Assembly (NCBI GenBank): GCA_023382535.1
Contig: JAHDWA010000003.1
Span: 169,761-233,760 of the forward strand
Source: Anaerolineae bacterium
GTDB taxonomy: Bacteria > Chloroflexota > Anaerolineae > 4572-78 > J111
Direction: 5' to 3'
Length of the DNA: 64,000 nt
Shown here: piece after piece, positions 44,401 to 51,906 of the stretch
How the letters are laid out: every line of letters begins with the position of its first letter
How positions within the stretch are numbered: the stretch's first letter is position 1
The notes under the pieces: generated by a model
Database searches by the model: none
The model's input: only the letters and a program-made list of their open reading frames with translations
What the model was told of the DNA's origin: nothing
Position numbers and translations under genes: made by a program

Positions 44401-45447
44401 CTGGACCGTCTCGACCAGGAGTTTATTCAGACCGGCAATTACGAGCACCGCGATACTGCCAAGTGGTTGTGGGGCCTGGTTTATGCCAAGAATCACGAGT
44501 GGAACTTTCCGCCGGAGTGGGAGAGTTTATTGGGCTTCAAAACGCTCAGCCAGCGCCTGGTTGAGATCGAGCAGGGCCGTATTCGCCAGCTAAAGGCCAG
44601 GCTCGACCCCTGGTCGCAGGCCAAAATTTTGGAAACCATTAGCCACGAGACCAACCAGTTGGGCGTCTATGAGGAGCAGGTCAGAGACCTGGAAGTTTCG
44701 CTGAATGAGGCCGAAGCCCACGGCATCGCCGAAAAACATGAATTTGAAGTGTGCCGCCATGAACTGGCAAAGGTGCGAACGCAGCTTCAGGATCAGCGGG
44801 ATGCTTTCTTTAAAGTCAAGGTGAAGGAAACGGCCCAAAAAGTGGAGTTGTGGCTGCAAAAATTGGGAGAAATTGAGAGCTTGCTGCAAACCAGCGACCC
44901 TCTGAAGAATATCCCGGAATTTTTAGACAAGATTGACGCCGAACAGCCGGCCATTGAGAAAGACCCGGTGCTTGAAGCCTTACAGGCCTTGGTTTCGGTC
45001 AATGCCGACATTAGCCAAACCATTGGCGAGATGAAACTGCGTATGCAGGAGCAGTTGTTCCGGATTTTGATCAACGATATTGGCTGGCGCGACGAGGCCC
45101 TAGCCTTATCCCGTAAGGACTCGAGCAAACACCGCGAGGAAACGCGGAAAGCGCAGGAAGAGCTGTCTAAAACCCGGTCGGAATTGGTGGCGGCCCAGGC
45201 CGGGGTAACCCGGTTGCAGTCGCAGCACGACTCTGCCGAGGCTCAACTGCGAAAGACAAAACGGCGTGGGGAGATTTTTAAATACACTATTCCACTGGCG
45301 TTAGGGGTGGCCGTCGTCGCCGGGACGGGTCTGGCTATCCAAATCCCCTATTCAGATCAAGTTTCGAGAATAGCCTTTGGGTTGTTGATAGGTTACTTCC
45401 TTTACTACGTCTGGATTTATTACCTGCCCACTTCGCGCGATAAATAG
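41443..45447 (+). CDS. AAA_35-Ser/Thr kinase-TPR/coiled coil-membrane protein
   Basis: 1334 residues. AAA_35 module ~12-360 (ACRQIGKSS 44-52; IVIFVDEID 136-144) is of the same subtype as the tandem protein at 18.7 kb. A complete Ser/Thr kinase follows (~372-640): GQGGFA (379-384), Lys403, HRDVNPNN (494-501), DFG (517-519), DYMAPEQ. Then come TPR-like repeats and long charged helices (~640-1260, including a Gln/Arg/Ala-rich coiled coil), and two membrane helices (~1283-1330) at the C-terminus. Inference: a membrane-tethered regulatory kinase of the operon; the terminal hairpin of helices could also be a membrane-disrupting effector. ATG 41443 overlaps the preceding stop by eight bases. Confidence 0.87.
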   Translation: MANQAMKLAVGGPVQAKYGTYLSRPADEQLLQACQAAKFAYVLACRQIGKSSLMFATSEKLSKAGVRTALIDLNNIGLNVEPDSWYFSLIDELARRLELEVEVESWWEERPRLSTLNQRFLQFLREVVLAEISEAIVIFVDEIDMTLGLGFTDDFFAAIRSVHNDRAQYPDFHRLTFVLLGVATPDELIKDHTRTPFNIGQAITLCDFTKVECEPFRFEIEAKYPKWGQQYFDQVYDWTNGHPYLTQKLCDALLKADVFEVETDETLVEGLVRKLFLAAEARSEDNIQFVQTRVTSDPWSNDMLKIYKRILEGEPVLDDEQSPPINRLKLYGLLVARNDHLEVRNKLYCQAFDLAWIGEMLANIRLGLPNRYKILQQIGQGGFATVYLAELRDSGQTQSVALKVLKSSGHNDTTQVKRFRQEARAVARLEHPNIIRILETSGDEEPSFIAMEYVGGGTLRDKLKNGPLSRTEAMNIVRQIGAALDYAHGQGIIHRDVNPNNILLDPTQEPVRPVLTDFGLVKLLLRDEYSQVASTSIIGTLDYMAPEQWRQETPTAATDQYALAITLFEVLTNRHPFGNQSGYYKLMNQHLDEPLPLLSAAAPEIGPFFDDVLRRAAAKEPSARFSSMADFLEALENANQQAEEVERAAQQAQAAKLVEAARSYMQKGRYNTDRALAMIEAALETYPSYLDALRLKGRIRLQQDQLEKALADYRQAFEQSQDPVSEVGLEYLQTLSRVGETYWERRQFPDAVKHYATIWQLLAGVNGGTGSSEEIRQKARQRLVEYHHHEANVVYASGHPEQLDEAISVLQNKIQALEELGADNEAADLRDKVRELRLTRYENAIKVAQAAIDDASAKDSQVRFSNEEIFQHYAVLDEAYQALLELEAAPGQNHWAESRQKKLRECAETRGLFAARALAKLEPDYESALRHYKAILDLEQNKYPGLTRELHLNLNQRIAELQLKADHDGKYNEVMRLVEAKEYLRALDRLDQEFIQTGNYEHRDTAKWLWGLVYAKNHEWNFPPEWESLLGFKTLSQRLVEIEQGRIRQLKARLDPWSQAKILETISHETNQLGVYEEQVRDLEVSLNEAEAHGIAEKHEFEVCRHELAKVRTQLQDQRDAFFKVKVKETAQKVELWLQKLGEIESLLQTSDPLKNIPEFLDKIDAEQPAIEKDPVLEALQALVSVNADISQTIGEMKLRMQEQLFRILINDIGWRDEALALSRKDSSKHREETRKAQEELSKTRSELVAAQAGVTRLQSQHDSAEAQLRKTKRRGEIFKYTIPLALGVAVVAGTGLAIQIPYSDQVSRIAFGLLIGYFLYYVWIYYLPTSRDK

Positions 45448-45489
45448 CATGAGCCTAAAACGGCTGATACTGCGACCAGGAGATCATGG

Positions 45490-46596
45490 ATGAACCATAA
45501 ACTGCTTTCTGTTTTGCCACTTGTTATTTTTCTGGGGTTGTTAGCCGGGGTTGGGTATGTTATGTTTTCGGAGGTAGGGCCAGTTGCTGTCTCTACCCCA
45601 ACGCCAACTGAGAAAAATGCTCCTGCAACAGTAGTAGCAGCCGTATCTCCTACCGCTTCAGCTACAACACCCCTGGCAACCTCGACCCCGACCCGTTCAC
45701 CCTCTCCAACTCCAACGCCTGTTCCACCTACGCCAACCCTAACACCAACACCTGTTCCGCCTACACTTACGCCGACCGCCACGAATACCTACACACCTAT
45801 CCCATCCGCTACTCCCACTCTGACTGTTCCTCCTTCGCCTACCTTAATCCCTACCCCAACAGATACACCTGTGCCACCACTACCTACCCCTATTCCAGCA
45901 GACGCCATAGTAACCATGCCAAACGGCTTAGAATTACTTTGTGGTCCCGGAACTAGATATGACCTGATTACAGTTATCCCTCAGGGGACTCCTTTAGAGA
46001 TTCTAAGGCGGGTCATTGGCAAAGATGACTGGATTAAGGTTGGAGTTAAGCGGGATAGCGTTGACATTGCCAACGTAAATTGTTCTGGAAGAACTTCTAT
46101 CTTCTCGGAGTCCGGTGATAATGTTGAAGGTTGGGTTCCACTTGGGGCTATTCAGGTCAACGTGGATTTGACTAATATCTCACCGATGTATGAATTTGGC
46201 CCTCATCTACTGGTTCCCGAACCCTTTGCCTCCCGCGCCTTCGACGAATCTGTAACCTTTACCTGGCAGGATTATGGGCCATTAGCAGAAAATCAGATCT
46301 ATTCCTTGCTACTTGTTCGTGATGATCTTTCAGATGATCAATCCTGCTATCACTGGCAGACTGACGTGCCGGAAATCTCCTTTAAGCCTGAAGATTTTGA
46401 CTGCACAGCAGGGGACTACCATTGGCGAGTGGGCCTTGCAACTAATCTGGACCCGCAAGGCGCTGAACCCGTTTGGCGGGACGACTCAGAGTTCGATGAG
46501 CGGAATCCTATTGGTATTGGTACAATCCATAAAGATACCCCTAAGAGTAGTGGTAGTGACAAGGGGGATCCTGGGGAAGGGTCTTTTGACCCATAA
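45490..46596 (+). CDS. Membrane-anchored protein with Thr/Pro linker and SH3b-like domain
   Basis: 368 residues: one N-terminal membrane helix (~7-27), a Thr/Pro-rich linker (~36-137), then an SH3b-like domain (~140-225) with NGLELLCGPGTRYDLI and VIPQGTPLEILRR, and a beta-rich end (~230-345) with an Asp/Ser/Gly tail. Bacterial SH3 domains often bind cell-wall peptides. ATG 45490 has AGGAG eight bases upstream and the gene begins 42 bases after the kinase stop, so it is probably the last gene of the EAD/AAA_35 operon. Base composition is a little AT-richer than its neighbours. Two cysteines in the SH3b part could form a disulphide. Confidence 0.78.
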   Translation: MNHKLLSVLPLVIFLGLLAGVGYVMFSEVGPVAVSTPTPTEKNAPATVVAAVSPTASATTPLATSTPTRSPSPTPTPVPPTPTLTPTPVPPTLTPTATNTYTPIPSATPTLTVPPSPTLIPTPTDTPVPPLPTPIPADAIVTMPNGLELLCGPGTRYDLITVIPQGTPLEILRRVIGKDDWIKVGVKRDSVDIANVNCSGRTSIFSESGDNVEGWVPLGAIQVNVDLTNISPMYEFGPHLLVPEPFASRAFDESVTFTWQDYGPLAENQIYSLLLVRDDLSDDQSCYHWQTDVPEISFKPEDFDCTAGDYHWRVGLATNLDPQGAEPVWRDDSEFDERNPIGIGTIHKDTPKSSGSDKGDPGEGSFDP

Positions 46597-46625
46597 TCGA
46601 TACTACTTGGTAGGTAAAAACTCTT

Positions 46626-48398
46626 CTACGGATCAAAATCTGCTTCTGCAAATGTTGGAAAAACGGGCTGTAGATTACCTTTGATCAAATTATAAGAGTC
46701 TAGGCTGTATGAACAACTAACCCGAAAATTATCAAAATATGCCAAACCATTTGGATCTTCAGGGGAGGATTGAGCAAATATCCCAACTTTTCCTCTACAA
46801 GAATGACTAGAAGTTTGCCACAAGGGTTTAGGATGATTATTTATATACAGGCTAAATGAAGATTTGTTGCATTCTATCTTTAGGTGATTAGGTTTAGCAC
46901 CCTTGTTAATTAAGGTCGGTGGAGAAAAGGGAACCCAACAAGAAGGATCGCCAGTTTCATATATACAAATCCATTTTTTACTATTAATACTCCCTTTTCT
47001 AACTCTGTACGTCCTACTAATAGGGTCAACTCCAAAACGATAAGTTTGGGAATTTGCACTTGCTTCTTGACCAAATATTAGCCCATACTCATAACCTTTA
47101 TTAGTACTATCCCAATGAATATCAACTTCAACAGTGTAATAGTTAGCATAAGAAATGGGGGCTTGGACAATCCGTATCCCATCCACATTCCTTTCGATAA
47201 AATACTTCTGCTTATCTTTGGTGTAACCTGTATTTACCCCACCCTCATTATCTACTAGCCATCCGTCTGGGGAGATATTAAAATCATAGGGATTACAGAT
47301 TAAGGGTTCAAAATCCTTAAAAATTACTGGCAAATAAATAGAGCGAGATATGCTCGACGCCACGGTGATTGTTACCTGTCTGGCATTATTGTAAGTGATT
47401 GGGTCAGTTTGGTTAGCAGCAAGAATACTAGCGGTATTGGTAATAACCTGACCAGTTGTGTCAGTATTAACCTTTGCTTCAATCATTAAAGTAGCGGTAG
47501 CAGTATTACCCAAATTACCTACCGCCCAAAAGCCCCCAGTGTAGATTCCTTGAGTCGCCAAATACTTGCTAAAAGTCAAACTTATCGGCAGCGTGTCGCT
47601 AATCTCAACCCCCGTCGCATCATCTGGACCATTGTTAAATACGGTCACAGTGTAGATAATCGTATCGCCAGCATTTGGATTAGTAACGTTAACCGTCTTC
47701 GTTATCGCCAAATCAGCCCCGGCGAGTAGTTGGATGCTGATAACTGCTTCACCCACATTATTGCCAGGATTGGAATCCGGCGGTTCCGCACTGACATAAC
47801 TGGCCGTGTTGGTAATGGTTTCTCCTGCCGTGCCAGGGTTAACTGTGGCTGAAAGGGTCAAGGTGGCGTTACCACACTTGGATAAGTTATCTATTGACCA
47901 TAACCCACTATCTGGATCGTAATCACCCCGGCTTGGAATGGCCCCGGCATACGTTACGCCCCCCGGCAGTATATCCCTGACCCGAACCGAGGCGGCGTTA
48001 TCCGGCCCCAGGTTGGCGAGGAAGATAGTATAGACAATAGTATCCCCTTCCCTGGGGGTAGGCTTATCAACGAACTTTGTAACCTCTAAATCGGCGCTGG
48101 AGCCGCCGCCCGGCCCAGCCTCACTGATGGTTCCCCCGTCGAGCGAACCACACCCGCCAGGACTGTTCAGTCTACTTCTGTCTCCATTCGCCGAAGCGAA
48201 AGCAATCCCTTCAAACGATTGAGCTGCCTGCCAGCCTTGTCCTGAGGCTTGCATGGAAAAAAATAGCCCTGTCAAGGCAAAACTGCCTGACAGGGTAGCA
48301 AACAGAAAGCGCCTTAAACCAACTGACAGGAGCGCCTTCAGGTACTGGGCGGAAAACCAAACCGACAACCGATCCGGGGCAGCCAGTTGCTTTTGCAT
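46626..48398 (-). CDS. Secreted surface protein with two DUF11 repeats and LamG-like end
   Basis: 590 residues. A hydrophobic segment (~30-52) after a basic N-terminus should be a signal or anchor. Two DUF11-type repeats follow (~97-205 and ~213-325), each with the pattern GDTIVYTIFLAN/GDTIIYTVTVFN and a LTLSATVN-like end. The C-terminal part (~350-590) looks like a concanavalin/LamG or 3-keto-disaccharide-hydrolase-like beta sandwich (IVQAPISYANYYTVEVDIHW, YGLIFGQ, FDNFRV) that may bind glycans. AT-richer than neighbouring genes. ATG 48398 has GAGG six bases upstream. It converges with the SH3b gene and diverges from the histidine kinase. Confidence 0.82.
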   Translation of the reverse strand: MQKQLAAPDRLSVWFSAQYLKALLSVGLRRFLFATLSGSFALTGLFFSMQASGQGWQAAQSFEGIAFASANGDRSRLNSPGGCGSLDGGTISEAGPGGGSSADLEVTKFVDKPTPREGDTIVYTIFLANLGPDNAASVRVRDILPGGVTYAGAIPSRGDYDPDSGLWSIDNLSKCGNATLTLSATVNPGTAGETITNTASYVSAEPPDSNPGNNVGEAVISIQLLAGADLAITKTVNVTNPNAGDTIIYTVTVFNNGPDDATGVEISDTLPISLTFSKYLATQGIYTGGFWAVGNLGNTATATLMIEAKVNTDTTGQVITNTASILAANQTDPITYNNARQVTITVASSISRSIYLPVIFKDFEPLICNPYDFNISPDGWLVDNEGGVNTGYTKDKQKYFIERNVDGIRIVQAPISYANYYTVEVDIHWDSTNKGYEYGLIFGQEASANSQTYRFGVDPISRTYRVRKGSINSKKWICIYETGDPSCWVPFSPPTLINKGAKPNHLKIECNKSSFSLYINNHPKPLWQTSSHSCRGKVGIFAQSSPEDPNGLAYFDNFRVSCSYSLDSYNLIKGNLQPVFPTFAEADFDP

Positions 48399-48531
48399 TT
48401 CTATCCTCAGTCGGGGTCTTTCAATCTACTTTATCACAAAATTGGCCTGCTGTCATTAATTTTTTTCTAACAGAGAGGTCAGCGGTGAAACTTTTAACAT
48501 TATTACCGGCTGATTACAGCCTTCCTTGTGA

Positions 48532-48559
48532 TTGACTCTCCCCCCATCTGCGCTACACT
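48532..48559 (+). promoter_or_regulatory. Predicted promoter, leaderless start of GAF histidine kinase
   Basis: TTGACT (48532-48537), a 16-base spacer, TACACT (48554-48559), then seven bases to ATG 48567. No Shine-Dalgarno is present. Confidence 0.55.
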
Positions 48560-48566
48560 ATAGCGT

Positions 48567-50789
48567 ATGAGCGGCGAACCCAAACCCGAACTCCTCCAGG
48601 CTATCGAATCCATCAGCGGCGAGCTGGAACTGCGCCCGCTGCTGGAAGGCATCGTCCGCCGCGCCTGCGAGTTGATCGGCGCGGATAAGGGCGTGCTGGG
48701 CCTGGTGGATGAGCCGCGCCAGCTTATCCGCATCGAGGCGGCCTACCAAATGCCGGCGGCTGAAATCGGCGCGGAGATGCCGCCCGGCGTTGGACTGGCC
48801 GGCCAGGTTTTGCTGACCCGGCAGCCTGTCCTCCTTAACCACTCCGGCGCTACCGGCCAGCCGGCCTGGCCCGAATTAAGCGAACACGCGCTGATCGGGC
48901 TGCCGATCTTACGGCAGGAGCGGCTGACCGGCTTTTTGGGACTTGGCGCGGCCCCGCCCCGCCGCTTCACCGAGCAAGAGCTGGGGGTCCTGACCGTTTT
49001 TGCCCGCCATGCGGCCATCACCCTTGAAAATGCCCGGCTGTTTGAGGCCGAAAAGCGCCGGGCTGCCCGCATTTCCATTATCAACCAGGTCGGCCGGCTC
49101 ATCGCCGCCAATCTCGACCTGGAACAACTGTTGCAGACGACGGTCGAGGCCATTGCCGAACACCTCTATTACCACAACATAGCCCTCCTGCTGATTGACC
49201 CCGCCGACCGGGAAACCCTGGTTTTGCGGGCCAGAAGCGGCCTCTATGCTGCACCTGAAGTAGGCGGCTATCGCCAAAAGATTGACCGGGGAATTATTGG
49301 AGCGGCGCTGCAGGCGCGCCGTTACCTGCTGATCAACGATGTCAGGCGCGACCCGCGCTACCTGTCCATCCCCGGCGGTGAACCGATCAGCGCCGAACTG
49401 GCCGTCCCGATTATCGTGGGCGACCGCCCGGTCGGCGCGCTCAATATCGAATCAGAGCAGCCGATGAGCGATGAAGATGCGGCCGGCTTTGAAATCATTG
49501 CCGACCAACTGGGCGTGGCCATCGAAAATGCCCGTCTTTTTGCCGAAATTCAGGGCGCGCTGGCCGAGACTCAGTTGCTCTATCAAACCAGCCAGCGGAT
49601 CAGCACGTCCATGGACGTGGACGAGGTTATCCACGCCTACCTGGAACAGGTGGCCGTGCGCGGCCGCTATGCCTGCAGCGCGGCCTTGTACGAGTTGGAC
49701 GAGCAGGGCCGGCGCACCGCCGTGATTGTCCGCGGCCGGTGGTCTCCTGAAACCGGCCTGGTTCACCTGGAGGAGCGGATTCCTTACAGCCGGGATGCGC
49801 TCGACCCCCCGCTTGATGCCGGCCAGACTATCACCGTGGCCGATGTCCGGGCCGACCCGCGGGTGCCGCCCGGCCTGCGCCAGCTTCAAATTCAGGAGGG
49901 ACGGCCGGCCCTGGCCTTCATCCCGCTCATGGTCCGCGGGGAGCGGATTGGCCTGGTCGTGCTGAGTGACTCGCGGCCGCATGCCTGGGAGCCGGCCGAT
50001 TTGCACCCTTATCAAGTGACGGCCGCTCAACTGGCTACATCTATTGACAGCCGCCGCCAGCACTATCTTCTGTCGGAGCGGGGCCAGCAGATCGCCGTGT
50101 TAAAAGAGCGGCAGCGCCTGGCCCGTGACTTGCACGATTCCGTCACTCAGCTTATCTTTAGCATGACACTCATTGCCCAATCTATCGCTCCGGCCTGGCG
50201 GCGCGACTCAGCCGAAGGCGAGCGGCGGGTCAACCGGCTGCTCGAATTGAGCCAGGCCGCTTTGGCTGAAATGCGGGCTTTACTGGCCGAATTACGCCCG
50301 CCTGACCTGCCGGTCTGGCCCGCTGGCTCCCAACCCTCTCTGCCCCTTCCTGGGATTACCCAGGTGCAGCGAGAGGGTTTGGTGGCCGCGCTGCAAAGCC
50401 ATGCGGTTCATCTGGGCCGGGATGGGTTGCAGGTTAAGCTTTATTGCACCGATTATGTGCGGCAGCCGTTCGACCGGGAAGAAGCGCTTTATCGCATTGC
50501 CCAGGAAGCTTTGAACAACGTGGTCAAGCATGCCCGCGCCCGGTGCGCCGAGTTGACCCTGGCCGTTGACCGCGACTCGGTCAAACTGAAAGTGACTGAC
50601 GACGGGAGCGGTTTTGCGCCTGCCCCAGCTTTGCCGCCGGCTGCCTCTGGTCAGGCCAGGAGCGGGCTGGGGCTGACGACCATGCGCGAGCGCGCTGAGG
50701 CGTTTGATGGAACCGTTCAGCTCATGAGCGTCCCTGGCAGCGGGACCACTGTCACAGCAACAATTCCGAGGGGAGATAGGATCTCGTAG
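48567..50789 (+). CDS. Triple-GAF sensor histidine kinase (NarL/DesK type)
   Basis: 740 residues, no membrane segment, so it should sense cytoplasmic ligands. GAF domains at ~10-165, ~175-320 and ~330-490; HisKA_3 dimerisation with phospho-accepting His523 in RDLHDSVTQ; and a HATPase_c domain (~620-735) with EALNNVVKHA, DDGSGF and SGLGLTTMRERA. HisKA_3 kinases pair with LuxR-type regulators, and the regulator gene follows at 50970. The last residues (RIS) and the stop lie inside the left arm of an inverted-repeat element at 50779-50915, so the original 3' end may have been replaced. Predicted leaderless from ATG 48567. Confidence 0.93.
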   Translation: MSGEPKPELLQAIESISGELELRPLLEGIVRRACELIGADKGVLGLVDEPRQLIRIEAAYQMPAAEIGAEMPPGVGLAGQVLLTRQPVLLNHSGATGQPAWPELSEHALIGLPILRQERLTGFLGLGAAPPRRFTEQELGVLTVFARHAAITLENARLFEAEKRRAARISIINQVGRLIAANLDLEQLLQTTVEAIAEHLYYHNIALLLIDPADRETLVLRARSGLYAAPEVGGYRQKIDRGIIGAALQARRYLLINDVRRDPRYLSIPGGEPISAELAVPIIVGDRPVGALNIESEQPMSDEDAAGFEIIADQLGVAIENARLFAEIQGALAETQLLYQTSQRISTSMDVDEVIHAYLEQVAVRGRYACSAALYELDEQGRRTAVIVRGRWSPETGLVHLEERIPYSRDALDPPLDAGQTITVADVRADPRVPPGLRQLQIQEGRPALAFIPLMVRGERIGLVVLSDSRPHAWEPADLHPYQVTAAQLATSIDSRRQHYLLSERGQQIAVLKERQRLARDLHDSVTQLIFSMTLIAQSIAPAWRRDSAEGERRVNRLLELSQAALAEMRALLAELRPPDLPVWPAGSQPSLPLPGITQVQREGLVAALQSHAVHLGRDGLQVKLYCTDYVRQPFDREEALYRIAQEALNNVVKHARARCAELTLAVDRDSVKLKVTDDGSGFAPAPALPPAASGQARSGLGLTTMRERAEAFDGTVQLMSVPGSGTTVTATIPRGDRIS

Positions 50790-50915
50790 GAACTTAGAGG
50801 CCTACCAGGTGACTGGCACTTCAATAGGATAAATGACGCCTGATTTTGCTTCAGCCACGTATTTCATTGAAGCGAAAGTGCCAGTCACCTGAGTAGCTAC
50901 ATTCCTATGAGATCC
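50779..50915. mobile_element. 137-bp MITE-like inverted-repeat element
   Basis: Outer arms GGATCTCGTAGGAA (50779-50792) and TTCCTATGAGATCC (50902-50915) differ at one base; inner arms AGGTGACTGGCACTT (50807-50821) and AAGTGCCAGTCACCT (50876-50890) are perfect, with CTTCAAT/ATTGAAG further inside. No coding content. It separates a histidine kinase from its regulator, and looks like a small non-autonomous mobile or REP-type element. No target-site duplication was recognised. Confidence 0.7.
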
Positions 50916-50969
50916 CTCAGTTCTCTCCCCAATCATCGAAGTTCAGAACAGCAGAAAGGTTTGTACTCA

Positions 50970-51620
50970 ATGACGTCACCCATCCGTGTGCTCATTGTGG
51001 ACGATCACGAAATTGTTCGTGAAGGTCTGGGAACTCTCTTGGCAGAGGAAGCCACGCTTACCGTTGTTGGTCAGGCTGCGAATGGGGCTGAGGCGGTCGC
51101 CCTGGCTGTTAACCTGCGCCCGGATGTCATTCTCATGGATTTGGTCATGCCGGAATTGGACGGTATCCAGGCTACCCGGAGGATCCGAGCCGCCGGGCTT
51201 CCCTGCCAAATTCTGGTTCTGACCAGCTTTGCCGACGATCAGAAAGTCCGCGAAGCGATCGAAGCGGGTGCGATTGGCTACCTCTTAAAGGACGTCTTGA
51301 AGGCCGACCTGTTCCGGGCGATCCACACCGCCGCCCAGGGCAAGCCTGCCCTCCACCCCGAGGCTCAAAGCTACCTGATGCGGCAGGTCAGCGCCCCGCC
51401 GCCTCAAACATCCCCCACCAACTTGACCGAACGCGAACTCGACGTGCTGCGCCTGATCGCTCAAGGCCAAAGCAATAAAGAAATCGCCACCACCCTGCAC
51501 CTGACCGAAGGCACGGTCAAAGGCTATGTCAGCGCCATCCTGGCCAAACTCGGCGTGGCCGACCGCACCCAGGCCGCCCTGCACGCCGTCAAACACGGTC
51601 TGGCTGGCAGCAACCGCTAA
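50970..51620 (+). CDS. LuxR/NarL-type response regulator
   Basis: 216 residues from ATG 50970 (AGAAAGG upstream); a longer frame from 50907 would start inside the inverted-repeat element. Receiver domain ~1-120 with VDDHE, phospho-acceptor Asp in VILMDLVMPELDG and Lys in LLKDVL. The C-terminal LuxR helix-turn-helix (~150-212) has LTERELDVLRLIAQG and NKEIATTLHLTEGTVKGYVS. Partner of the HisKA_3 kinase just upstream. The region directly downstream (51628-51711) and another at 55651-55732 carry a shared triplet of direct repeats that it may bind; this is inference. Confidence 0.93.
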   Translation: MTSPIRVLIVDDHEIVREGLGTLLAEEATLTVVGQAANGAEAVALAVNLRPDVILMDLVMPELDGIQATRRIRAAGLPCQILVLTSFADDQKVREAIEAGAIGYLLKDVLKADLFRAIHTAAQGKPALHPEAQSYLMRQVSAPPPQTSPTNLTERELDVLRLIAQGQSNKEIATTLHLTEGTVKGYVSAILAKLGVADRTQAALHAVKHGLAGSNR

Positions 51621-51627
51621 ACCCCAT

Positions 51628-51711
51628 CTAACTTTGGTTGGCCTGCCCCTCTAACTTTAGTCACCCCGAACCTCTGACCTATTCCCTGTCTTAACGTCTA
51701 TCTTTAGCTTG
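51628..51711 (+). promoter_or_regulatory. Triplet of direct repeats upstream of the cytochrome gene
   Basis: CTAACTTTGGTTGG (51628), CTAACTTTAGTCA (51651) and CTATCTTTAGCTTG (51698), stepping 23 and 47 bases. The same triplet with the same steps is at 55651-55732. Candidate operator for a shared regulator, probably the adjacent LuxR-type protein. About 195 bases separate the last copy from ATG 51907, a stretch with no other recognised feature. Confidence 0.6.
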
Positions 51712-51906
51712 ATGTATTGCCGGGGCAATTCGGTTATATTAAAGCTGCTTCCATCAGACCCCTACTCACCCCATCCTTCCCAACCATGAAATTCTGCTTC
51801 AAAGATGCCATCCTTTTTGGCGTCTTGATTCTGGCTGCTTTAAGCAGAACCAGGCAGCTTGTATTGGCGCAGCTACTCAAAAACATATTAAAAGCAGGAG
51901 GGTTTT

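Noticed and set aside
37456..46596. Prophage or integrative element as source of the operon
   Set aside because: No integrase, attachment repeats, tRNA or phage gene was seen next to it; transfer remains possible but unsupported.
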